64,000 nt of DNA from an uncultured Flavobacteriales bacterium (GTDB lineage: Bacteria > Bacteroidota > Bacteroidia > Flavobacteriales_D > Crocinitomicaceae), in the NCBI GenBank assembly GCA_943789205.1, contig CALSTG010000001.1:1912435-1976434 (forward strand), in the 5' to 3' direction. Below the pieces are notes generated by a model, which saw only the letters and a list, made by a program, of their open reading frames with translations, ran no database searches and was not told the DNA's origin. Numbering within the stretch: position 1 is the first letter of the stretch; the number at the start of each line of letters is the position of its first letter. Below are positions 17,423 to 26,982 of the stretch, piece after piece. Made by a program: the position numbers and the translations under genes.

Positions 17423-19003
17423 TTAGAAATCATTTTCGTGCGTATCCTCATTTTTTCCAAAGTCACCATAATCATCTGAGTCTTCGGTTTCGTTCATTTT
17501 ACTTGGAACCGTAAATGTGTTATTTGGATTGTTAATAGCACTTGTCTTCTCACTAGATTCTTGGGTGATTTGATTGTAATCTGGCATCTCATCTAGGTTG
17601 TCAAATCTTGCATACTGATCGATGAACTTGAGTCTTACAGTTCCTTGAGCACCATTTCTATGTTTTCTTATAATGATTTCTCCAATGCCCGTATTATCAT
17701 TTCCTGTGGCTTCATCTGTCATAAAGCCATAATAATCTGGACGGTAAATAAACGAAACGATATCAGCATCTTGTTCGATTGCTCCTGATTCACGCAAGTC
17801 AGATAAAATGGGTCTTTTATCACCTCCTCGTTGTTCCACAGAACGGCTGAGCTGTGCCAGGGCAATAATTGGTACATCTAGTTCCTTAGCTATTTCTTTT
17901 ATAGACCTAGAAATTGTAGAAATTTCTTGTTCTCGATTTCCGTTTGATCTAGAATTCTCACTTGTTTTTGCAGACATTAACTGCAAGTAATCAATGATTA
18001 TTAAATCTATGTCATATTGAGATTTAAGCCTTCTACATTTCGCTCTGAAATCAAAGATGCTCAGCCCGGGAGTATCATCAATATAAATTGGAGCAGTAGA
18101 TAATTTTTTAATTCTAGTATGGAGCTGCTGGAACTCGTAATCTTTCAGATCTCCCTTTCTTAGTTTTTCTCCAGAAAGTCTCGCTTCGCTAGCAATAAGT
18201 CTTTTAACAAGCTGTACACAAGACATTTCTAATGAAAATATAGCGACACCTTTATTATGATCTACAGCGGTGTTTCGTGCCATTGATAAGACGAACGCTG
18301 TTTTACCCATACCTGGTCTTGCAGCGAGAACAATCATATCAGACCTTTGCCATCCCGCAGTGATTTTATCAAGTTCATAAAAACCAGAAGCGACACCCGA
18401 AAGACCATCGGAATTTTTTGAGGCCTTTTCAATTTCATCAATCGCCTCACTAATAACATTTTGCATTGTCGCTGCTTGCTTGCTCATATTTGCTTCGGCT
18501 ATTTTAAATAAATTAGTCTCAGCATTATTTAGTAATTCGAAAACGTCCTTTGTTTCATCATATGAGTCTTTTATTATATCACTACTTACGCGAATAAGCT
18601 CTCTTTTAATATGCTTTTCAGAAATTATTCTTGCGTGGTATTGTATGTGAGATGAAGATGCTACTCTATTGGTTAAAGAGGATAAATATGCTGCACCACC
18701 TGCCGCTTCAAGTTCACCGTTTTTTTGAAGTTGAGCTGATACGGTAACTAGATCAATTGGGCTAGTACTCGCAAACAAAGAATGTATCGTTTTGAATATG
18801 ATTTGATGTTTAGGATCGTAAAAACTTTCATCATTAAGTATGTCAATAGTATTGTTTACCGCATCCTTTTCTAACATCATCGCTCCGAGGACAACTTGCT
18901 CAATATCAATCGCTTGTGGAGGAAGCTTACCCATGTCATTAATTAAACTAGGTGTGTTCTTTAATCTCTGAATTGGGGTTTTTTTTCCTTCTGAAGTATC
19001 CAT
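17423..19003 (-). CDS. dnaB: Replicative DNA helicase DnaB
   Basis: DnaB unwinds DNA at the replication fork. The 526 residues contain the N-terminal primase-interacting domain (PPQAIDIEQVVLGAMMLEKDAV), a linker, and the RecA-like C-terminal domain. Walker A ARPGMGKTAFVLS is at about residue 225. Further motifs are SLEMSCVQLVKRLIA, Walker B LIIIDYLQLM, ALAQLSRSVEQR and the arginine finger region SDLRESGAIEQDADIV. No intein is present. The C terminus carries an acidic tail (NETEDSDDYGDFG). A TATATTTG box sits at 19008-19015, only four bases before this ATG. Either the message is nearly leaderless, or translation starts at the internal Met-24 (18934), just before the conserved GKLPPQA segment. 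Confidence 0.96.
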   Translation of the reverse strand: MDTSEGKKTPIQRLKNTPSLINDMGKLPPQAIDIEQVVLGAMMLEKDAVNNTIDILNDESFYDPKHQIIFKTIHSLFASTSPIDLVTVSAQLQKNGELEAAGGAAYLSSLTNRVASSSHIQYHARIISEKHIKRELIRVSSDIIKDSYDETKDVFELLNNAETNLFKIAEANMSKQAATMQNVISEAIDEIEKASKNSDGLSGVASGFYELDKITAGWQRSDMIVLAARPGMGKTAFVLSMARNTAVDHNKGVAIFSLEMSCVQLVKRLIASEARLSGEKLRKGDLKDYEFQQLHTRIKKLSTAPIYIDDTPGLSIFDFRAKCRRLKSQYDIDLIIIDYLQLMSAKTSENSRSNGNREQEISTISRSIKEIAKELDVPIIALAQLSRSVEQRGGDKRPILSDLRESGAIEQDADIVSFIYRPDYYGFMTDEATGNDNTGIGEIIIRKHRNGAQGTVRLKFIDQYARFDNLDEMPDYNQITQESSEKTSAINNPNNTFTVPSKMNETEDSDDYGDFGKNEDTHENDF

Positions 19004-19007
19004 AAAA

Positions 19008-19015
19008 CAAATATA
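19008..19015 (-). promoter_or_regulatory. TAnnTTTG promoter box before dnaB
   Basis: TATATTTG on the minus strand, ending four bases before the dnaB ATG. No well-spaced TTG element is found upstream (the nearest, at 19030-19032, is 14 bases away), so this is supported by the downstream box only. Confidence 0.35.
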
Positions 19016-19098
19016 GGAATTCGAATCCCCAAACTAGAGACTTTTAAAAATATAATTTATACACACCTTATCAAGAGCACTTTTCAACAATTGTTGAT

Positions 19099-19743
19099 TT
19101 ATTTGAGCTCTTTCATTGCTTTTTTGGTACCAATTTTAGCTGTAATGAAATCAATAGCAAGTTTTGGGTTTCTTGCAGGGGAGTATGCGCGTCCGTAGAA
19201 AATAATTTGTAAATGTAGCTTGTTCCATGTTTCTATTGGAAATTGTCTTTTGGCATCTTTTTCAGTTTGTACTACATTCTTTCCACTCGTGATACCCCAT
19301 CTTGTTAGAAGGCGGTGAATATGGGTGTCAACAGGAAAAGCAGCTTGTCCAAAGGCCTGAGATACAACAACAGAAGCTGTCTTATGACCAACGCCAGGAA
19401 GGGCTTCAAGTTGCATTAAGGTCTCAGGTACGCGACCGTTATATTTATCAATTAAAATATTTGAAAGCTCCCAAATGGCTTTTGATTTTTTTGGAGAAAG
19501 GCCACACGGTCTTATAATAGCTCGAATGTCATCGACATTTTGCTGACTCATATCCAAGGGATTATCAGCAAGTTTGAAAAGTGCAGGTGTAATTTTATTT
19601 ACACGCTCATCAGTGCATTGGGCGGATAAAAGTACAGCAATTAATAGTGTGTAAGGATCCTTATGATCTAATGGAACAGGTGTTTCCGGGTATAAATCTT
19701 CAAGTGTTTTAATGATATATGTTGCTTTCTCTTTTTTAGTCAT
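19099..19743 (-). CDS. nth: Endonuclease III-like DNA glycosylase lacking the iron-sulfur cysteines
   Basis: This base-excision repair enzyme removes oxidised pyrimidines and cuts the abasic site. The 214 residues have the full glycosylase fold: LLSAQCTDERVNKITPALF, the helix-hairpin-helix LEALPGVGHKTASVV with the catalytic Lys, and FPVDTHIHRLLTRWG with the catalytic Asp. The C-terminal region that normally carries four Cys for a 4Fe-4S cluster reads YGRAYSPARNPKLAIDFITA and has no Cys at all. The fold is of normal length up to that point. The next gene, a J-domain protein, ends three bases upstream of this start, so they are one transcription unit. Confidence 0.9.
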   Translation of the reverse strand: MTKKEKATYIIKTLEDLYPETPVPLDHKDPYTLLIAVLLSAQCTDERVNKITPALFKLADNPLDMSQQNVDDIRAIIRPCGLSPKKSKAIWELSNILIDKYNGRVPETLMQLEALPGVGHKTASVVVSQAFGQAAFPVDTHIHRLLTRWGITSGKNVVQTEKDAKRQFPIETWNKLHLQIIFYGRAYSPARNPKLAIDFITAKIGTKKAMKELK

Positions 19744-19746
19744 TTT

Positions 19747-20562
19747 TTAAAATTTCAGAACATCTATCATTTCGGGATGCTCGATAATAAAATAGATGAG
19801 CCAAGGTGTAGTAATAATTAAGGTTGCGTAATGGAAAAAAACAAACCAGCCATTATTTTTTCTGAAAAACAGATAAAAAATCAAGGGGAGCATAGATACC
19901 ACAAATACTACGGGGAAACCCCAATAAAAACTAGGACCTCTCGGTCCGAATAATACCTTATGGTAAAAGTATTTGCCATCGTGTTTGTATGCAGCATAAA
20001 CAGATTGCTTTAAATATTTACTTTCGAATAAGACTACGTATGCTTTTGATCTGATAATAGAGTGAATGTTTTGTAGCGTATAACCTCCCTCCAACGTGGT
20101 AATTTCATTTGATTTAGATAAATTCTGGAAGCTTGTAATTTTAATTTTTCTTTGAGTTAAATGACTTTCTTGATCTGCTACAAGGAAAACACAAATAATA
20201 ATACTGAATACAACATTAACCCGAATCCATCCTCTTCTCCATCCAGTTCTCAGACTTTGATAAAATCTTTTAATTTCTTTTGCCTTTTGTGCGTCTCGTT
20301 GGGCTGTTTTTTTTCTACTTTCTTCTTTATAGTTTTGCCATTTTTGAGCTTTAGTCGTTGTGGTTTTTCTTTTGATTTTCAGTTTAGGTTCCAGCAGCGC
20401 TTCATACGCCTCATTTATTTCTAAATATTTTTCATGACAATTGGGATCCTTCGAAACATCAGGGTGATATTTTTTAACGAGCTTCCTGTAGCTTTTTTTG
20501 ATTTCAGCTTTCGACGCTCCTTCTTTAAGGTTTAATATGCTATAGTAAGATTTGCCAGGCAC
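19747..20562 (-). CDS. Membrane-anchored J-domain protein
   Basis: 271 residues. An N-terminal J-domain ([24 protein letters not shown], with the HPD triad in KYHPDVSKD at about residues 33-35) should stimulate an Hsp70/DnaK partner. It is followed by a basic linker and three hydrophobic segments (about residues 114-128, 216-232 and 240-260). It lacks the Gly/Phe region, the zinc-finger cysteines and the C-terminal substrate domain of true DnaJ. It is therefore a type III J-protein that probably recruits DnaK to the inner membrane. Its start lies inside the end of the menE-like gene (23-base overlap). Confidence 0.82.
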   Translation of the reverse strand: MPGKSYYSILNLKEGASKAEIKKSYRKLVKKYHPDVSKDPNCHEKYLEINEAYEALLEPKLKIKRKTTTTKAQKWQNYKEESRKKTAQRDAQKAKEIKRFYQSLRTGWRRGWIRVNVVFSIIICVFLVADQESHLTQRKIKITSFQNLSKSNEITTLEGGYTLQNIHSIIRSKAYVVLFESKYLKQSVYAAYKHDGKYFYHKVLFGPRGPSFYWGFPVVFVVSMLPLIFYLFFRKNNGWFVFFHYATLIITTPWLIYFIIEHPEMIDVLKF

Positions 20563-21580
20563 TTTTATTAATTTTAGACGCAGTTTTTTTACGGTCTAAC
20601 TTTCCATTAATGGTTCGTTCGAACGATGAAATAAAGGTAACCATTTTCGGTATTTCGTAGGGATGTAAAATTGATTTGAGATCAGCTTTCCGAATATTTA
20701 CACTATCCTTTGTTCCTTTTATTATCAGTCCTACTTTTTCCCCAAATTCTAAATCCTTTAACCCAGTTAATAGAATTTCATTGCTAAATAATTTTTGAAT
20801 TTTATCTTCGATAATTTCGGGTGAGATCTTATATCCTCCGGAATTAATCACGAAATCATTACGTCCAATCCATTTAAAATGTTGGGCGTCTTTTAGCTCA
20901 ACTAGATCGTTTGTCTTTATTACGGTTGTAGACATTTTTGGATAATGTATTAACAAACAACCATCCAATGTTTCGAATGAAACACCGGCTATCGCCTTGT
21001 AATTTGTCTCCTGAAGGTATCCTGTTTTTTTTAAGGCAATATGAGATACAGTTTCTGTCATACCATAGCTTTGGTAAACGGTAACCTTATTTTTAATTAG
21101 CTGTTTTTCTAATTCTTTTGAAATTTGTGCGCCTCCAATTAAAATATTTCGGCAACGCTTTAATTTGTCTATACCATCTGCTGTATTCATAAAGCGTCCA
21201 AGCTGTTTAGGGAATAGTGCAATAAAGTCGCTTGGTAAAGATAGATTTCCTGTAGATGCATTCACTGAATAAACCTTCAAATGCATGCCTCCAATTAATG
21301 CACGAACGATCATCATTTTCCCAGCAATAAATTCTACTGAAATACACAGTGAGGCTTTGTATTTAGGTTTGAGGTTAAAAAAACCAATCGTATTTTCCGC
21401 AGATAGCACAAGCGCTTCCTTTGAAATGCGGATGGCTTTTGGTATACCAGTTGATCCAGAGGTATGGCAGGTGATAAACGGCACATCAGTTTCTAGTTCT
21501 TCAATAAAAGAGTTTATTGTACTTTTTTGCTCTTCTGAATAAAAGTCAATTAAAAAATCTTTATGAGGTATAATCCTCAA
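20540..21580 (-). CDS. menE: AMP-binding ligase, probably o-succinylbenzoate--CoA ligase
   Basis: An adenylate-forming enzyme of 346 residues, shorter than the usual 450 or more because the N-terminal subdomain is reduced. This is typical of Bacteroidota MenE. The ATP-binding loop [17 protein letters not shown] is at about residue 37, then [46 protein letters not shown], and the C-terminal catalytic Lys in NGKLDRKK. MenE activates o-succinylbenzoate with CoA in menaquinone synthesis. No other men gene is nearby, so the substrate is inferred from size and similarity. It overlaps the end of dnaX by four bases, which couples its translation to the long dnaX product. Confidence 0.78.
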   Translation of the reverse strand: MRIIPHKDFLIDFYSEEQKSTINSFIEELETDVPFITCHTSGSTGIPKAIRISKEALVLSAENTIGFFNLKPKYKASLCISVEFIAGKMMIVRALIGGMHLKVYSVNASTGNLSLPSDFIALFPKQLGRFMNTADGIDKLKRCRNILIGGAQISKELEKQLIKNKVTVYQSYGMTETVSHIALKKTGYLQETNYKAIAGVSFETLDGCLLIHYPKMSTTVIKTNDLVELKDAQHFKWIGRNDFVINSGGYKISPEIIEDKIQKLFSNEILLTGLKDLEFGEKVGLIIKGTKDSVNIRKADLKSILHPYEIPKMVTFISSFERTINGKLDRKKTASKINKSAWQILL

Positions 21581-23333
21581 AATTCAATGTCTAAATTGAA
21601 TAAGTTTTTCAAAGTATTCAGGTTTGGATTTTTTTTCGCCATTGCCTTGAACTTGTCCTTTCCGTGCATGAGTTTTATATCTTCTACAGGGTTTTCAGTC
21701 AGCTCAATTTCAATGGTAATATTATAATTTTGTACACTTTTTCTTATAAAGGAAATAAGCTCATTTAGCAATGGTTTAATATAGTCGACTTGAATTTGAT
21801 TTTCTACAAATAATTTGAGTACATCGTTCTTTTCAATTAATGGATCTCTTTTAACCAATGCATTATAGAACGTTTCTTGACCTTCATCTTTAACCTGGAA
21901 TGCATATTGCCTCCAAACTCTTACAAGTCTATCCGCAGTATATTTTTCTTCAGGAAGATTTTCATCAGCAGGTTTATTTTTGAGCTCCTTTTCTTTCTTT
22001 AGCATATCCTTTATGGAAAGGCGGCTTTCAGATTTTTTGACAATTTTTGGAATTGGAAGAGGCTGATTCTCAGTTTTCTTTGAGTTTTCATTAATCTCCA
22101 CGTCAGACATTTTTACTGACTGAGTGTTGACTGGCTTCTGCTCTTGTTTCGGTACTACTTTCTTTTTTTCTTTACGAAGTGATTTTTCAGGAAAGGGTAA
22201 AAAGTCAATACGATCCGTTAGGGCTTTTTTTTTTCTTGCTCTTGTTTGAGTGAACAGAGCTCCATTAATGCAACTTCAACAAGAAGCCTTGGGTTTTTTG
22301 AAGACTTGTAGGTGTTGTCGGCCTTACTTAAAGCGTAAAGAGCTCTCGTAATAGTGTGATAAGGAATCCCTTTTGATTGCTCAATATATCTTTTTTGAGT
22401 CTGTTCCGGTACTTCTAGCAAAGTTGCAGATCGATCGTCTTTACAGACTAATAAATTCCGGTAGTGTGATGACAATCCTGACAAGAAATTATGCGCATCA
22501 AAACCTTTCTCAAGGATTTCGTTGAAGAGTAACAAGGAACCTGGAATATCCTCTTTTTCAGTGAAGTCGACAAATTTGAAAAAATAATCATAGTCAAGAA
22601 TATGAAGATTTTCAATGACTTGATTGTAGGTTAATTTATTTCCTGAAAAAGTAACCATTTGATCAAAAACAGACAAAGCGTCTCTAAGTGCACCATCTGC
22701 TTTCATAGCAATTAAGTGAAGAGCTTCAATCTCCGCCTTAACTTTTTCCTTTTTTGAAATTTCAGCTAAATGTTCGGTAATATCTTTTACAGTGATACGC
22801 GAAAAATCAAAGATTTGACATCTCGATAATATTGTAGGAATTATTTTATGTTTTTCAGTAGTTGCTAAAATAAAAATAGCATGCTTCGGAGGTTCTTCTA
22901 ACGTTTTTAAAAATGCATTAAATGCATTTGTTGAGAGCATGTGGACCTCATCAATAATATAGACCTTGAAATCACCGAGTTGCGGTGCAATGCGCACCTG
23001 GTCTATAAGTCCTCTTATATCTTCAACGGAATTGTTAGAGGCTGCATCCAGTTCATAAACATTTAGAGAAGCTCCCGAATTAAAACTTTCACAAGAGTCA
23101 CACTTATCACAGGCTTCTGTGTTTTCAGTTCTTTGAGTGCAGTTTATCGTCTTCGCTAAAATTCTTGCAGTTGTTGTTTTACCAACGCCCCTCGAACCAC
23201 AGAAAAGAAAAGCTTGTGCTAAATGTTCTTTTTTAATGGCGTTTTTGAGTGTGCCTGTAATAGACTTTTGACCAACTACGGTATCGAAAGTCTGAGGGCG
23301 GTATTTTCTTGCTGAAACAACAAAGTCACTCAT
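21577..23333 (-). CDS. dnaX: DNA polymerase III gamma/tau subunit, frame change at an A10 run
   Basis: DnaX is the clamp-loader ATPase. The zero frame (23333 to 22218, 371 residues) holds the AAA+ domain: FDTVVGQKSITGTL, Walker A GSRGVGKTTTARI, four zinc-binding Cys (CTQRT...CDKCDSC), Walker B VYIIDEVHMLS, sensor TTEKHKIIPTILSRCQ, and domain III. It ends KKKP-stop directly after a run of ten A. The -1 frame continues without a stop from that run to 21577 through ALTDRIDFLPFP, a basic linker and a tau-like C-terminal domain (TADRLVRVWRQYAF; DVLKLFVENQIQVDYIKPLL). The joined protein would be 585 residues. The end of the -1 frame overlaps menE by four bases, so it is under selection as coding sequence. 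The zero-frame product alone would resemble gamma. Confidence 0.9.
22224..22234 (-). other. Slippery A10-G tract in dnaX
   Basis: On the coding strand the run reads GAA AAA AAA AAG CCC TAA in the zero frame. It thus contains A AAA AAG, the same heptamer used for programmed -1 frameshifting in E. coli dnaX, followed at once by a stop. Ten A is also long enough for RNA polymerase slippage as in Thermus dnaX. A GGAG lies 25 bases upstream, farther than the spacing that stimulates shifting in E. coli, and I see no strong downstream stem. One missing A from sequencing is the alternative. Confidence 0.6.
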
Positions 23334-23337
23334 GTTT

Positions 23338-23345
23338 CAAAGATA
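23338..23345 (-). promoter_or_regulatory. TAnnTTTG promoter box of dnaX
   Basis: TATCTTTG on the minus strand ends four bases before the dnaX ATG. No TTG at the expected distance is visible, so support is partial. If used, the transcript would have almost no leader. Confidence 0.35.
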
Positions 23346-23380
23346 TTGATTTCTTCGTTTGGAATTACATATGTTGAAAA

Positions 23381-23414
23381 CAAAAAAGCTGTGAGTACAT
23401 CTACTCACAGCTTT
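23381..23414 (-). terminator. Terminator of the M16 peptidase operon
   Basis: A 13-base-pair hairpin: AAAGCTGTGAGTA (23385-23397), loop of four, TACTCACAGCTTT (23402-23414). On the minus strand it is followed by further T. It lies 26 bases after the stop of the peptidase gene and before the dnaX promoter. Confidence 0.85.
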
Positions 23415-23439
23415 ATTTATTAGATATGAATTGTAAGTT

Positions 23440-25512
23440 TTACTTAAAATCTTTTTTGCTGACGCCTTCGTTTATTTTAATCTTAGACGCAGTAAAAGTA
23501 ATTACCTGCGGTCCAGCGCTAATTGTTCTTGTATGTGGCATCATAATGCCATTTACAGATTTATAATCTGAGTAATCTGATACTTGAGTCAATTTTTGGC
23601 CTTGAGAATCTATTTTATTCTCAGTTCTGATAAGCATGGCATTTTCTGCATCGTAATATCTAAAGAAATCATTCTTTCCTGACACCTGAATTTTATAGGC
23701 ATCTGTTCCGTTTACAGAAATTAGGCTTATTAAAGTGATTTCCTCCTTTTCGAGATGGGCTTCGGGAAATAATCCTTTTTCCTTTTGTTTTTCTACTATT
23801 TCTTCCGCGTCCATTTCAGTCTTTCTACCTTGTTGTTCGACATAGCCATTTTTCCCGTCAAATTTTTGCTTCACAATTGTTCCCATACCCTCCATGAACA
23901 TCTCCATTGATGTTTTATTCGGTGCCATACTTTTTATAGTGGCACTAGGTTTGAATGGTGCACCTTCAATTGTTACATCCGCATTGGTAAGGATTGTTTT
24001 AACTCCTGCAAGCGCTTTTGAACCTCCAATAGCATCAATGTAATCTGAAATTATCGATTGCGCAGTAACACCGGCAGGGATTGGTTTTTGGAATTCTGGC
24101 TTGTCAACGGGATTAGCCTCTCTGTCGAAGTAATTGATTGGAATACCCGTTTTTTCAAGGTTTTCAACAACATCACTTCCTTTTCCAACCACAATGAATC
24201 GTGCATTTTCAGCATTGAAATATTTGTTGGCAACACGTTGCACATCCTCTACAGTGACTGCGTTTATTTTCTTTAAATATTCTGCATAGAAATCTACAGG
24301 TAAATTATTTGTTTTAATATTTATGGCATATTGTGCAATTGTAGACGGCCTTTCCAAGGCCAATACAAAATCACCTACATATTTCGCTTTGGCATTCGCT
24401 AATGCCTCCTCTTCAACGGGTTCATTTTGTATTCGTCTAACTTCTTTTAACGATTGCACGACAGCGCTGTCTGTTACTTCATTACGCACAGATGCAGAAG
24501 TTCTAAAACGAGTAATAAATTCATCTGAACCTACAGAGGATCTCGCCCCATAAGTATAACCGTGTTCTTCTCGAAGATTCATATTTAAATAACTGTTAAA
24601 TCCACCACCTAAAATCTTATTTGCAAGAAGCACTGCGTGGTAATCTGGATCACCCATTTTTAAACTAACGTTACTTGTTAAAGAAATATTTGACTGCACC
24701 GCATTTGGCATATCTATAAAATTAATTTCTAGCGCTTTCGGGTTGCTCTGTGCGTCAGGTATGGGGTTTTCTGTAATAGATCCATTTTCCCAAATATTGA
24801 AGCGACTTTCGATGATAGGCTTTACTTTATCGGGGTTAATATCTCCTATAATTACAAGATATGCCTGTTTTGGATTAAAGAAGTTTTTGTAGTATTCTTG
24901 AACATCTTCGAAGCTTACGTTATTAATAGATGCTTCGTTTTCAAATTCTCCATATGGATGATTTCTTCCGTAAGCCAATGCACCGCCAGCAATACTCGCA
25001 ACGGCATCAACACTTTTCTCTTGACTTTTCAGACCTTCTAATAAGCGTTCTTTTTCTTTTTCAAATTCTTCGGGAGTCAATAATGAATTCATTGTTGCAT
25101 CAGCTAATAGCTCCATCATTCGTTCAAAATATTTTGATAATGAGCTTGCATATCCACCGTCAAATCCAAAGGATAAATCCGCACCTAGAAAATCAATTTC
25201 TTCGTTAAAATCATCTTTTGATATAGTTTGTGTTCCGTTTCCAAGCATAGAACCTAGCAGAGAGGTAACACCTGCTTTTTCTTTCATTAAAAAAGGTGTT
25301 CTATCAAAAAAGAGACTGAGGCTCACCCGAGGAAGTTTATGGTTTTCAACAATCATTACGTTCAAGCCATTGTCCAAGGAGAATTCAATGGGGCGCTCCA
25401 TATTTATTTTTGGAGCTGGTCCCGGTTCTGGTTGCTTTGATCTGTCAATTTGAGCAAAGCTACTTGCCGAAGCAAGTAAAATAGTTAGGATAAGTAATAT
25501 GCTATTTTTCAT
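23440..25512 (-). CDS. M16 peptidase, non-catalytic subunit with extra C-terminal domain
   Basis: 690 residues with a signal peptide ending near FAQ. Two M16 domains follow (about 35-260 and 265-460). The HxxEH zinc site is absent from the expected place (PFLMKEKAGVTSLLGSMLGNGT), so this chain cannot bind the catalytic zinc. It does keep the Arg/Tyr region of the partner subunit (REEHGYTYGARSS). In two-chain bacterial M16B enzymes one subunit supplies HxxEH and the other Arg/Tyr, and the gene just upstream supplies HxxEH. Residues from about 480 form an additional domain resembling periplasmic lipoprotein-carrier-like beta sheets (GGSKALAGVKTILTNADVTI; YYDAENAMLIRTENK). It starts 16 bases after the upstream gene. 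Probably a periplasmic or surface peptide-degrading heterodimer. Confidence 0.85.
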   Translation of the reverse strand: MKNSILLILTILLASASSFAQIDRSKQPEPGPAPKINMERPIEFSLDNGLNVMIVENHKLPRVSLSLFFDRTPFLMKEKAGVTSLLGSMLGNGTQTISKDDFNEEIDFLGADLSFGFDGGYASSLSKYFERMMELLADATMNSLLTPEEFEKEKERLLEGLKSQEKSVDAVASIAGGALAYGRNHPYGEFENEASINNVSFEDVQEYYKNFFNPKQAYLVIIGDINPDKVKPIIESRFNIWENGSITENPIPDAQSNPKALEINFIDMPNAVQSNISLTSNVSLKMGDPDYHAVLLANKILGGGFNSYLNMNLREEHGYTYGARSSVGSDEFITRFRTSASVRNEVTDSAVVQSLKEVRRIQNEPVEEEALANAKAKYVGDFVLALERPSTIAQYAINIKTNNLPVDFYAEYLKKINAVTVEDVQRVANKYFNAENARFIVVGKGSDVVENLEKTGIPINYFDREANPVDKPEFQKPIPAGVTAQSIISDYIDAIGGSKALAGVKTILTNADVTIEGAPFKPSATIKSMAPNKTSMEMFMEGMGTIVKQKFDGKNGYVEQQGRKTEMDAEEIVEKQKEKGLFPEAHLEKEEITLISLISVNGTDAYKIQVSGKNDFFRYYDAENAMLIRTENKIDSQGQKLTQVSDYSDYKSVNGIMMPHTRTISAGPQVITFTASKIKINEGVSKKDFK

Positions 25513-25528
25513 TTTAAATATGTTTTAT

Positions 25529-26854
25529 TTATTCTTTACTCGATTCAGGTAAATAGTTTAAAATCAATCTTTGATTAGGGTTTAAATATTTTTTAGCCAC
25601 TTTTCTAATCTCTTCTCTTGTAATCGATCGGAAGATATCTATTTCGGTATTGATGAGGCTTATATCACCATACAACATATAATACCTGGCTAATGAATTT
25701 GCAATACCAGAAACGCTTGAATTGGCATTTACAAATGTATTTTCAAATTTATTTTGGAGCTTTTGATAATCTCTCTCTGATATAAGATCTGTTTGGACTT
25801 TGAGAATCTCAGCATCTATATCAGTTGTTAATTCTTCCAGCGCAACTTCTCCGAGAGGCAAAGCGATAATATTATATACACTGTAGTCTTCCATTCCTCT
25901 ATTGAAAGCAAAAACCTGCAAGGCTTTTTTGTTATCATCAACAAGATTCTTATAAAGCTTGGAGCTTTTTCCGTCACTCAGATAAGTAGAAATCATTTCA
26001 AGTACATATGCATCTCTATCTTTCATTGAAGGTGTTCTATAACATAACACTAGGGCAGGTATTTCAATATTCGAATCATACTCCGTTTCTATTCTAGTTT
26101 CAGTGATTGGTTCTTCAACAACCGTTTTCCTCTCAATATCTTTACCTCTCGGTATAGGTCCGAAATAAGCCTCAATCATTTTTTTTGTTGCTTCAATGTC
26201 TATATCACCTGCTACAACTAACGCTGCATTGTTCGGTACATAATATTTTTTATTAAATGACTGAAATTCTTCAAGAGTAGCAGCATCGAGGTGTTCCATT
26301 TCACCAATGACAGACATTTTGTATGGATGCTGATCAAAAAGATACTTATTTGTTGCAGTTGCATACTGAATACCACCGTAGGGTGCATTATCGATTCTAC
26401 TTCTTTTTTCTTCCTTAACTACTTCGTTTTGGGTATCTACACCAATCTGATTGATTATGGGGTGCATCAGACGTTCTGATTCCATCCACAGTCCTAGCTC
26501 TAGGCTGTTAGAAGGGAATACTTCGTAATAATAGGTTCTGTCTGAGGTTGTGTTTGCATTGTTACTTCCTCCATTTGAGCTTACAATGGTAAACCATTCA
26601 CCTCTCGGAATATTTTCAGTACCCTCGAATAAAAGATGCTCAAAAAAGTGTGCAAATCCAGTTCTTTCTGGATTTTCATCTTTTGCTCCAACATGATACA
26701 TAACCGCAGTTGTAACTATAGGAGCAGAATTATCCTTATGTAGAATAACGTGCATACCATTCTTTAGATCATATTCCGTATAGTCTATACTTGGTTGTGC
26801 AATTACAATGCAGATTACTAACAGGAACGAAAAACTCAATAATATTTTGTTCAT
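25529..26854 (-). CDS. M16 zinc peptidase, catalytic subunit
   Basis: 441 residues with a signal peptide (MNKILLSFSFLLVICIVIAQ). The inverted zinc motif HFFEH occurs in ERTGFAHFFEHLLFEGT at about residues 69-73, with the third ligand Glu expected in NEVVKEEKRSRID. An M16 C-terminal half (YLSDGKSSKLYKNLV) follows. It lacks the Arg/Tyr pair provided by the downstream subunit. The product is a periplasmic metallopeptidase that probably degrades peptides inside a closed chamber formed with its partner. On the minus strand a TATTTTTG box at 26873-26880 may be its promoter. Confidence 0.9.
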   Translation of the reverse strand: MNKILLSFSFLLVICIVIAQPSIDYTEYDLKNGMHVILHKDNSAPIVTTAVMYHVGAKDENPERTGFAHFFEHLLFEGTENIPRGEWFTIVSSNGGSNNANTTSDRTYYYEVFPSNSLELGLWMESERLMHPIINQIGVDTQNEVVKEEKRSRIDNAPYGGIQYATATNKYLFDQHPYKMSVIGEMEHLDAATLEEFQSFNKKYYVPNNAALVVAGDIDIEATKKMIEAYFGPIPRGKDIERKTVVEEPITETRIETEYDSNIEIPALVLCYRTPSMKDRDAYVLEMISTYLSDGKSSKLYKNLVDDNKKALQVFAFNRGMEDYSVYNIIALPLGEVALEELTTDIDAEILKVQTDLISERDYQKLQNKFENTFVNANSSVSGIANSLARYYMLYGDISLINTEIDIFRSITREEIRKVAKKYLNPNQRLILNYLPESSKE

Positions 26855-26982
26855 AGTTTAAAATTTGAGAATCAAAAATACACCTCTTTTTGTAGAATCC
26901 TATAATTATTGGAAGTATTAAGGTTCAACAATGTTCAATTTAGGTCATTTGAGTTGGTCCGAATTTTGATATCTTAGTACTC

